A DNA stretch of 64,000 nucleotides from Toxorhynchites rutilus septentrionalis (Eukaryota; Arthropoda; Insecta; Diptera; Culicidae): contig NC_073746.1 of NCBI RefSeq assembly GCF_029784135.1, positions 164,166,296 through 164,230,295 of the forward strand, written 5' to 3'. Shown one piece after another: positions 55,536 through 64,000 of this stretch. A program made the position numbers and the translations under genes. The notes beneath the pieces were generated by a model. That model saw only the letters and a program-made list of their open reading frames with translations. It was not told where the DNA came from and did not search any database. Numbering within the stretch: the stretch's first letter is position 1; every line of letters begins with the position of its first letter.

Positions 55536-55636
55536 TACTCAAAATACGGTACAAATTGATAAAAAGACGGGACAATCAAAATCGTTCGAAAAAACGGTAC
55601 TTTCCCGTTAAAACGGTACGTTTGGTCAGCCTAACA
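55536..55636 (+). repeat. Dispersed repeat, right half
   Basis: Contains TACTCAAAATACGGTACA, GATAAAAAGACGGG and CCCGTTAAAACGGTACG, ending TCAGCCTA, closely matching 10788-10893. The left half (GTAGAAAGCAACC) is at about 54200-54245 on the far side of the MITE-like element. Confidence 0.6.
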
Positions 55637-55639
55637 CTA

Positions 55640-57568
55640 ATGCAAGGAGCTGAAAGATAAGCAGAGCTTGCCAGTTAAGGGTACTGCTTAGAGTTTTATG
55701 ACCACCAAATACAAGGACCGTGATTGCGATTGACTCGAAATATTTTGGATAGGCCGGAACTTGTAATGCTGGTTATTTATTTTGTTTAAAATTGTAGTGA
55801 AATTACTACCCATAAATTCATCCTAATCCAAAGTGATGCTTATTAACATAATGAGACCCGAATTTGTCATGCTGCGCTTTTCATTCAGCCCGCATCAAGA
55901 GCCTTTGCACAATATCAGTGTCGGTCTCAGCTCCCAAAAATACTTATTGTATAAATAGAAAATAGTCAGAAATTAGACTAGAAAGTAGTCAATACATAAT
56001 ACATCCGTAATTCATCCGAAAACAAACCATAACGTATAGTTTTGGGTGCCAATAAAAATAGTTATCCTGATTTTTAATTTTAAACTTGCTGCGAAATGTT
56101 GATAATATACCTGTTAACGCGTTACGTAATTTATGGAACTATTACTGCTCGAAATCATTGTTATCGATATTGTATCGCCGGATGTTTCAATAATTGCCTG
56201 TGTAGTAGTTTTCCCGCATTACTATAAAAAGCCAAACCGCACAGTAGTCGATCTCTTAGTGGTGAATAAATTCGCATACGCATCACACCGAATATCGTAG
56301 TACATACTTATACTCGGCGGAGCAATAAAGCTAAGTATTTTCGCAACGCTAATCTAGAGTACTTATTTCCTATTTCGCAAAACCCGAAGAATCACGGTTA
56401 CAATACCCTATGCAGAATATTAACTTATTAGGACTTTATTTACTAGTGTTGGAGACGTTAAAATTTGAGTAACTCTGCAGTGTCTGGATTGATTGAACAC
56501 ATATCGAACACAGCAATTGAGGGCAATATGTAGACTAGGGTGCCAATGAATATATGGGAAAAAATCGACCGCAAAATTTCAAAAAGTTACCCTATACAGA
56601 ATGAGTTGAATTTTTGGAAAATTAGAAAGTCATCGGAAATCGGGGTTTTACGTTCAAGTATAACTCTTTTCAAAATTGTAAATACAGCATCTCCCTCGAA
56701 CATGAAAATTAACAGCCTGCTCAAAGTGTTCGTACAAGAAACATTTTATTACCTCGTTGTCGCACGTCTCATTACCAGAAAACTCTACTCGTACAAGGCA
56801 TCACCTTTTGAAACCTACTACCAGCTGATATTAACCATTTGCGGTCGGAATTATTATCTCACGAATAAAATCCTCTCATCTTTCCACGCTAATATTTTTT
56901 GTTCACACTGAATACCGTTATCTATTAGAAACTGCGTAATAATTCGTGAACAAGTTCTCTAGACATTAAAATTTGTTCAGAAAAAAATGTAATGTAAATG
57001 TAAAAAAATGTAAATACGTTATCCAACCATACATAATGGTTGGATAACGTATTTGGTATGATTTCTTGCTGTGGTGACTGAGAGCAGACATTCGACAGCA
57101 AAGGGTTAAGCTTATTCGTTCCTTAACCAGATTCCGTCGGGAATGTGTGGCATGGTTTATCGCAAGTAGTCAGCAATGAAATTATTGTATTTACTCTATA
57201 ACATTCATCTGTAACATAATTGTAAAAGTCTTTAAATATCGAAGAAACCATGAATTTAAGCTCGGTTAAACTAATTGTAGCAACTTAAAAGGATTGTCCC
57301 TACGCTATAACCTTATAAAATAAAAATAAAAATAATAAAAATAAAATAAGTGTACCCTCTCTTAAATTATGTTCCCTGATGTTCATAGTTTTTTAATCTT
57401 TAAAACAAGTTATTGGTTGATGTTCTTTGCATATTTAACTTCGAAGTCCTTACTGTTATTCATCCAGTATAAAAATTATTTCAATACATCCACATAACGC
57501 TGTAGTAGAAAATCCTTATCAGAAAACAATCCATTCAAGATCCTTTGCAGAAAACCCTCATTCACTAT
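55640..57568. other. No intact gene; LTR-like segment and a perfect hairpin
   Basis: 56097-56402 (TGTTGATAATA... to ...CACGGTTACA) holds a TATAAAAA box (about 56224) and AATAAA (about 56326), like a retrotransposon LTR, but no target duplication is clear. A 123-codon frame at 56540-56911 has no domain that I recognise. 57012-57054 is a perfect inverted repeat with 19-nt arms and a 5-nt loop. 57300-57350 is an A-rich AAATAAA-type tail, possibly of a non-LTR element. Confidence 0.35.
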
Positions 57569-57572
57569 TAAC

Positions 57573-57650
57573 ACTAAGCTTACGGACGTTTCTTATATAC
57601 CTAGCTCTACGAACACGCGTCATTTTGACGTTTTTTTTTGCATAATGAAA
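57573..57650 (+). mobile_element. Lone piggyBac-type terminus
   Basis: TTAA (57569-57572) is followed by CACTAAGCTTACGGACG and, 45 bp in, by the palindrome CGTCATTTTGACG (57618-57630). Its core GTCATTTTGAC is also the core of the subterminal palindromes of the piggyBac element at 38930-40689. The opposite end is not found within the window. Confidence 0.5.
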
Positions 57651-58309
57651 TTAGTTTTTCCTCATTTTTGAGTAATGATTTCTCAAAGTTAACATGTTTT
57701 CAGTATTCGTTCAAAAGTCCTATGCGACAAGAATCCATTTTTTCGCAAGTGTAGTATTTTTTCATAGAAGAATAGCTCACTGACTTCAATTCAATATGTA
57801 GATTATCTGAATCGGTTAAGTAGTTCAAACTTTATGATTTTTTGAAAAAAAATTATAAAAAAAGGAAAAAATGATTTTCCGGACTTTCAAAAATCATAAC
57901 CCAAAAACGAAAAAGAACACATCTTTGATTTTCGGTTATGCAGAGTAAAAAATCTTCAATAATCCTTCAAGAAAAAATATAAAAAGAATATGGTAACGGG
58001 ACCATGTAAACTATAAAAAACAAGTGCAATAAAAAATTACGAAAAAAGAAATTCTAATTTTTTGGGAGTTCAGTATTTTTTCAAAAAAGACCAGCTCCGG
58101 TAGTTCAAAAGTTATCTATTTAAAAAAAAAGTCATTCTTGGAAAAAATGAGAAAAAAAAAGATCTTTGAAATGGTCACACTAACGAAAAAATATAAAAAT
58201 ACGGGTCTAATATTTTTCACTAAGTCAACTTTTCACGAAATTTTGAGAATCACTATATCGGTTTGACATGGAATGGCTGTATAACAACAATTAGAAAGCA
58301 ATTTCATTA

Positions 58310-59430
58310 GACACTCTGTCCATCTTCTATAAGACCTGGTGATGATCCTGCTGCTTTGTGTCATCGTAAACAAACAATGTTTTAATTTATATTACATTGT
58401 GTAGGTATTGGTGACTACCATACACTGCATGGTTTTCATATGTGCGTGTGCATGCGCTGAGCGTAAACGATTTTTTTTGTATTTTTCAATTGTCTATTTT
58501 CTATAAGACCAGATACATTTTCCATTGTTTTAGTTGTTTCGATCAATAAATCTAGAAAATGGCGAAGGAAATAGTGCTCACGGAGAGAGAAGAAAGACAA
58601 ATCGATGCATTTCACCAAGAAAATGTAAGTATCAGAGAAAATTCTCTTCGGATTAGACGATCCCATCAAGCTGTGCTCAGCTATTCGGCGAATCCTCAAG
58701 GACACGGTAAAAAGGAGAGAGCTCCACGTAAATCGATGCTCTCTGTCCGGGATAAGCGGGAGAACAGCTTCTAATACCTCAAAACCGCTTATGCAAATAA
58801 AGCATTGTTTCAATTTAAATATTACTCGGGTGACAATTCGTCAAGTTTTGGTAAAAAGTCCTCACATAAAGAGAGCTTAAAAGGTTAAAGCTCCTCATCT
58901 TACACCATCTCACATCGGAAGACGTCTGAGTTTGGTCAAAGCTCACATGGACCAACAGTGGGACATGGTATGTTATGACAATGAATATTTCCAAAAGCAT
59001 ACATTTTGCTATATACCATAACGAAAAGTTCTTCAATGTATAGGTTATCTTCACTGACGAGGTAATCTCCACTGACAATGTGGATGATCCTGATGGTTTC
59101 AACGGGTACTGGCGTGATTTACGGAAGAAGGAACAGTATTTTTCAACCAGGAATTTTGGTGAAGGCTCGTGCATGGTTTGGGCGGGATTCTGTGCAACCG
59201 GAAAGTTCAAGATAGTTTTCACATCATACATACATGTTCTGGAATCCTCTCTCCTATCGTTTTTTGCGTGGATATGGTCACAAAAAAATCACATTCCAGC
59301 AAAACAATGCTATTATTCATACCAGCAAGGAAACTAAGCAATCGATTAAGGACCAAAAACTCTCCAGACTCCAGACTTGAATCCTGTTGAAAATCTTAGG
59401 GGGAACCTTGTACGCAGAATCTACACAGAA
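58310..59430 (+). pseudogene. Tc1-like (DD34E-type) transposase pseudogene, second copy
   Basis: Same element as 13250-14404, opposite orientation. It starts with the CACTCTGTCC end (about 58310). The frame at 58559 gives the helix-turn-helix part (MAKEIVLTEREERQIDAFHQ), broken after 'RDKREN'. The frame at 59080 gives DDPDGFNGYWRDLRKKEQYF then MVWAGFCATGKFKI. The segment with the first catalytic Asp is disrupted, and a ~25-bp duplication-like insertion (ACTGACGAGGTAATCTCCACTGAC) lies near 59050-59075. Similarity to the other copy ends at GCAGAATCTACAC near 59423. Confidence 0.75.
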
Positions 59431-60976
59431 TTTATTGGAGTATTCGAAACTGGCCTCCGATTTGGGAATAATCGCAATATTGAAAAATTCTTCAGGGAAG
59501 GGGAATTTTTCATTCTATCAAAACTTTTTCCTGTAGTAAAATGACCTACAGCAGCGTTCTTGGAATCAAAAGAATGGTAATTGATAAGGTTAATTGGATT
59601 TACTATTGACTTGATTTACAAAATACTGTGTTACGCTACAAAATCATTGAAAACAGTTCGAGTCTGATCGATTCGTCATTTGGCGCGCATAATGGCTCGT
59701 ATCGAAACCACTCCGAAAGTTCAACATTCCGTTAGTTTCATCCTCCACAAAGAAACAACATTTCACCCACAAAAGAAAGGACTGAGGGTACTTATCTTTG
59801 TTTTCGACTCGTTCTACCATCTACACAAGGCCGGCCTAATTTCGAGTGTTCGCAGTGAACCCTTCCGGTTCTCCTTCTTATCTGTGAATCAACCTTCTTC
59901 GCAGTCGGACAGTGCTCGTAACTTTCGAGCGCACAAAGCTCGTCCATTCGCTGCCCAAAGTAATGCGAAGTTTCCGTTCAACCACACAAAGACTTCCGCC
60001 CGTCCCACGCCCCAAACTCATCAAGACAACCCCTCGCCGAAATGAGTTCCTAAAAAGTAAGAATTGTGGTGAAATATGCATGTGCGAGTTTTCTTCGTCA
60101 TCGCATACCGAAATTCACTGGACTTAATAGAGGGTGACTTTCGAGACACGCATTTTTGCCATCGTTTTTTGGGAGAGAGGGTCGGTGGCTAGCGCGTGTC
60201 CTGGAAATACCATCATGTGTCCTTCCCTTCTCAGCGACCGACAATGTCAGAAAATACGCAAGTAAACATCGAGAAAACAAATCTCACCGATCCACAACAC
60301 TACCACCACCAGAAGACCCGAATCCGAAATCCACAAATCCACCGGACGCTGTGCGAATGTTCCGTGCCTTTGGTGGCCGTCAGTGTATGTGGAACACACA
60401 GAGAAACGAGACCGTGTTGTGTGCTTATGAGAATATTCTAGTCACGAGAAACATCCCCATCATCAAATGTCGAGCGAAGGGAATACTTCTCGGAAGGACA
60501 TTCGGCCGAGATGAAAGCTTTCCATGACGACGGGTAGACGACGCGCGCTTAGAGCACAGGAGTGAGCTCCCCACACAAGTAGATAATATATGCTTGGGAC
60601 ACGGGTAAACAACTAAATAAGCAATAGTCTGGACAGAACTAACGCCAAAATGGGCTCTCCGACAGTATATCATTCTACTGAATGTTTGCAGTGCGGGACA
60701 CAATATGAGCGGGGCTTTACCTTTAATAAATAATATATAACTCTGATTACCTTTACCATCCTCAGAATAGAACTTGAGTACTGAGCGGAATTTTTAATTT
60801 GAGCTTCGCGGGCTTATGGGTTTAGATTAATCCGTATGATACATTGGCAGCACTGTTTGTTATATTGATGCCAAGTTTTTGGTATATCTACATTGGCTTT
60901 TTGCGTCGCAACGATTCTTGCAACGTACGTTCTGGTACATTCAAAATGTTGCGCAAGTGCTACGGAAACGATACTC
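59431..60976. other. Gene-free stretch
   Basis: Overlapping frames on both strands at 59680-60540 (up to 123 codons) have no domain, no splice context and mirror each other. The composition is richer in G+C than the surroundings. I call nothing here. Confidence 0.4.
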
Positions 60977-60978
60977 TA

Positions 60979-62276
60979 AAGGGTGTGTCACATCAAATTG
61001 CATCACGGAAAAAACGCTGTAGAAATTCGCCCAGTAGACCGATCCTTTTGAAAATTTTAGACAATAAAATAAAAACTATTAAACAACTTTTGGCATTTTC
61101 TTTTTATTCATACTTCGAGCCCAAGCCCGTATGCTCGCACCTTCCTCTTTACCCCGTCCATAAGGTTCTGTACAACATCAGGTTGTAGTTTTTTTGAACA
61201 GAAATCCATTTTCTCTTGAAGTCCGCCTCCGATTTGACAACTTTTGGGTTCTTCCGGAGGGCCTGCTTCATAATCGCCCAATATTTCCCTATTGGGCGAA
61301 GCTCCGGCGCGTTGGGCGGGTTCATTTCCTTTGGCACGAACGTGACCCCGTTGGCTTAGTACCACTCCAACACGTCCTTTGAATAGTGGCACGAATCGAG
61401 ATCCGGCCAGGAGATGGTCGGGCCCTCGTGCTGCTTCAATAGTGGTAGTAAGCGCTTCTGTAGGCACTCCTTAAGGTAAACCTGCCCGTTTACCGTGCCG
61501 GTCATCACGAAGGGGGCGCTCCGCTTTCCGCAAGAGCAGATCGCTTGCCACACCATGTACTTTTTGGCAAACTTGGATAGTTTCTGCTTGCGAATCTCCT
61601 CCGGAACGCTGAATTTGTCCTCTGCGGAGAAGAACAACAGGCCCGGCAGCTGACGAAAGTCCGCTTTGACGTAGGTTTCGTCGTCCATTACCAGGCAATG
61701 CGGCTTCGTCAGCATTTCGGTGTACAGCTTCCGGGCTCGCGTCTTCCCCACCATGTTTTGCCTTTTGTCGCGGTTAGGAGCCTTCTGAACCTTGTATGTA
61801 CGCAGGCCCTCCCGCTGCTTGGTCCGCTGGACGAATGAACTTGACAAATTCAGCTTATTGGCGACATCCCGGACCGAACTTCTCGGATCACGTCTAAACT
61901 GCTTAACTACGCGCTTGTGATCTTTTTCACTGACGGAGCATCCATTTTTGCCGTTCTTCACCTTCCGGTCGATGGTTAGGTTCTCGAAGTATCGTTTTAG
62001 TACTCTGCTGACCGTGGATTGGACGATTCCCAGCATCTTACCGATGTCTCGATGTGACAACTCCGGATTCTCGAAATGAGTGCACAGGATTAATTCACGA
62101 CGCTCTTTTTCGTTCGACGACATTTTTCCAAATTTACGAAAAATTGTCAGTGAAGCATGGCCAACGTGATCTATACACTCTTATCTGATTATAAGCGACA
62201 GCTGAAGATATAATTCCTAAAAATTAAATTTCTACAGCGTTTTTTCCGTGATGCAATTTGATGTGACACACCCTTT
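60979..62276 (-). mobile_element. ITmD37E-like element, copy 3
   Basis: TA flanks (60977-60978, 62277-62278) and the same ~48-bp inverted repeats as copies 1 and 2. It is 1298 bp and carries no SINE. Immediately beyond its right TA begins a TTAA-flanked MITE. Confidence 0.92.
61108..62123 (-). pseudogene. DD37E transposase with stop and frameshift (copy 3)
   Basis: Nearly identical to copies 1 and 2. The frame stops after 255 codons because the Glu codon after VLEWY is TAA. Further on it shares the A-run frameshift of copy 2, so copies 2 and 3 probably descend from one frameshifted parent. The second catalytic region has FWPDLASC changed to SWPDLDSC, with the Asp itself kept. The first motif (VMDDETYVK) is intact. 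Confidence 0.9.
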
Positions 62277-62282
62277 ATTAAC

Positions 62283-62467
62283 CCTTTCATTACGACAGTG
62301 TGCTCCGCCGAAGTGCTGCCCCTGTACGGAGCACTGCGCCGAAAAGTATGCACATCGCGCTGGTACGATCGAAGAGCAGTATGAATTTTATGTCGTCTAA
62401 AGACGACGCTCGTACACACAGCTCGTCGCACGGATGTCGTCTATAGACGACGCTCGTAACGAAAGGG
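62283..62467. mobile_element. 185-bp TTAA-flanked MITE (piggyBac type)
   Basis: TTAA on both sides (62279-62282, 62468-62471) with inverted repeats CCCTTTCATTACGA and, in reverse, CCCTTTCGTTACGA. Two 16-bp palindromes, GTCGTCTAAAGACGAC (62392-62407) and GTCGTCTATAGACGAC (62436-62451), lie near the right end, each followed by GCTCGTA. No coding capacity. Confidence 0.8.
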
Positions 62468-62639
62468 TTAAGAACACTTAAACGCTATAATTGCTTCAAA
62501 GGTTGCTCTTACTGACGGTGACTAATCTAATCTATAGATTTACAGTATCATAAGGTATTGGGAGTGTAACTATAAAATTGACACAATTGTCACAAAACGT
62601 CGAAAGAATTCCACTCGATTACGCTTCAACAACCCCAAA

Positions 62640-63055
62640 CCGGCTGTTAAATCATCAGCGCACCGTTTTGGTGGATAGACAGCAAACGCGGCACCCATCG
62701 CGCGGATAGCTTTTTTATGTCCAAAATGTCGTGCAAATTGTATCCCACTTGTTCTTTGGCACTGCCTGCGGCCTCAGCTAACTCACGTAACTTCACTTTA
62801 TGGTCGTTCAAAACGAGTCGATGCACTTGGTTAACGATTCCTGGATTCGTAGCCTCTTTTGGCCTTCCAGAGCGAGGTGCATCTGCGGTGCTTGTACGGC
62901 CCATTTTAAATTCACTAAACCACCGATAAACTGTTGTTTTCGAAGGAACAGAAGTGGAATAACATTTCGTCAACCATTGCATTGATTGTTCAGGAGTTTT
63001 TCCCATTAAAAAAACATGGTTTGATCAAAATACGATATTCCTCTTTTTCCATTGT
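62640..63055 (-). pseudogene. Mariner N-terminal fragment
   Basis: The minus-strand frame has the paired helix-turn-helix domain of a mariner: WLTKCYSTSVPSKTTVYRWF, then SEFKMGRTS, SGRPKEATNPG, VKLRELAEAAG and SARWVPRLL. It ends before any catalytic motif. An out-of-frame start (MEKEEYRILIKPCF, about 63052) shows a frameshift in the first codons. Truncated and inactive. It is distinct from the mariners at 28.6 and 50.5 kb. Confidence 0.8.
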
Positions 63056-63417
63056 TTGTAAACAAATAAACGAAATGTTCTTTTACACGAGTCTGTGTAA
63101 TAGAATAGCAAATGGCAACTTTTATACGCCTGCCATATACTGCATATACACTGTGAGGGCTTAAGAATGCATTTGCATTCCGAGCGAGCGATTTATGCGC
63201 GACTGATTCGCAGTTAGATATAAAAATAGAAATATATTTTGATATATATCACTGCGAAAGCCTAGTAAAACATCATTCGTAGACATTTTAGCTTTCGAAT
63301 GGAGTTATTATCATACCACTTCGTTTAGAAGGAAAAGAGTTCTTAAAGCTCGAAATAGTGTGTCTCCAACGTAACACTCTCGTTTAGGAAGCTTCAAACT
63401 TACGCCCCATTACAGAA

Positions 63418-63601
63418 ATGAAAGACGCAGTCCTACGTCAAAACGAAGTAGAGCTAAAGATCGTACGCAAGTTTGTTCACAATAAGATTGGTTGGATTGC
63501 AAGTGGATTTCAACGAACAACGTCTTGCACTCCTTGCAATAAGAAAGTTGTTGATTTTGAACGAATCGTCTGTCAAGGCTTTTGTGGAAGATTATTCCAC
63601 A
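63418..63601 (+). pseudogene. PHD-finger-like fragment, probably retroelement ORF1
   Basis: The frame contains Cys-x2-Cys...DFERIVCQGFCGRLFHT, the first half of a PHD-type zinc finger (C-x2-C, C-x3-C, FH). Such fingers open ORF1 of many insect non-LTR elements, but a host gene is possible. It ends exactly where the Helitron's CTAG end begins, one codon after the His, so the rest of the finger is displaced beyond the window. Confidence 0.45.
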
Positions 63602-64000
63602 CTAGTTGACCCAGCAAACTTCGTCCCGCCCAAAATTTGTTTTTCGTTATTGTTATTTTGTTCGAATACCTCCAAACATTCACGTTCTCTTACTAAGCGC
63701 AAGTTCATGAGTCCAATCGCAGAACTGTTAATTGATTGATCTTCTAATCGACCCCGTTGAATTTACCTTTTACTAAAAACAATCCTAGTACTTCTACCAA
63801 ACCTCATCATTATAATATCACATTATTTCCAGACACAATTCTCTTTCAAGATTTTTTAACCACTTGCAAATAACATGTTTCTCCGTTACATGGAATAAAT
63901 GTTAGATTCAGAAAATATGATAGAATAAAGACAGACCTCTCCCCTCTTCTCCCCTTAGAGAGGGGGGAGGAGTATCTATTCACCATAGAAACGTTTCGTG
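63602..64000 (-). mobile_element. Helitron, second copy, cut by the window end
   Basis: Read in reverse, the 3' terminus is GGGCGGGACGAAGTTTGCTG then GGTCAACTAG followed by T, closely matching the terminus at 1316-1346. At 63935-64000 a unit of the same C/G-rich array with CACGAAACGTTTCTATGGTG appears. The 5' end lies outside the window. It inserted into the PHD-like frame. Confidence 0.65.

Noticed and set aside
59680..60527. Overlapping frames of 121 and 123 codons
   Set aside because: No domain, overlapping frames on both strands of a G+C-richer patch, no promoter or splice support.

Overview
The window looks like transposon-rich insect DNA, most likely from a mosquito (Culicidae, probably Aedes). 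The basis is the mixture of elements: ITmD37E-type (DD37E) transposases, mariner DD34D and Tc1-like fragments, tRNA-derived SINEs with clean target-site duplications, piggyBac- and PIF/Harbinger-type MITEs, Helitrons, and AT-rich spacer with short spliceosomal introns. There is no rRNA, true tRNA gene or CRISPR array. The only host-gene sequence I can defend is one 165-nt exon of an MBLAC1-like metallo-beta-lactamase-fold protein on the minus strand (34168-34332), flanked by good splice sites. The window is therefore probably intronic or intergenic DNA around a split host gene.

Layout. 0.4-3.5 kb: a non-autonomous Helitron, a Helitron Rep remnant and a Tc1/mariner tail. 5.1-10.1 kb: TTAA- and TAA-flanked DNA elements, including a PIF/Harbinger element with a HARBI1-like remnant and a 173-bp MITE whose empty site is preserved 0.9 kb away, plus a 35-bp minisatellite. 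13.2-14.7 kb: a Tc1-like pseudogene inserted in a mariner. 15.8-17.3 kb: ITmD37E copy 1 with an intact 338-aa transposase and a SINE in its leader; copies 2 (25.1-26.4 kb) and 3 (61.0-62.3 kb) are frameshifted. 18.1-21.1 kb: a CR1/L2-type retrotransposon inserted in a TTAA foldback repeat. 27.5-28.0 kb: a SINE. 28.6-30.7 kb: a mariner interrupted by a second, intact ITmD37E family. 31.7-32.7 kb: a candidate solo LTR.

35,373-50,102 is the most striking object: a 14.7-kb foldback element with a perfect 9-bp target-site duplication (GTTATTATT). Its inverted arms are arrays of a 164-bp unit (14 copies left, 15 right). It carries one five-exon gene that I can splice into a single open frame of 1348 codons. 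The encoded protein combines a tandem-repeat N-terminus, a Mutator/MULE-like DDE transposase core, a complete Ulp1/SENP-type cysteine protease domain (H-D-Q-C) and a C-terminal Cys cluster. The gene has a TATA box, a duplicated promoter segment in which only the proximal copy keeps the TATA box, and an upstream palindrome cluster. The element has itself been invaded by a piggyBac element and a SINE. I read it as a Foldback/Phantom-like Mutator transposon with an apparently intact gene.

50-64 kb: a mellifera-type mariner remnant, another SINE, a MITE built of ATTCCGAACA motifs, a lone piggyBac end, a second Tc1-like copy, ITmD37E copy 3 abutted by a TTAA MITE, a mariner N-terminal fragment, and a second Helitron that interrupts a PHD-finger-like sequence and runs off the window end. 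The insertions are so nested that relative ages can be read directly: SINE younger than ITmD37E copy 1; ITmD37E-2 younger than its host mariner; CR1 younger than the TTAA foldback; piggyBac and SINE younger than the big Mutator element.
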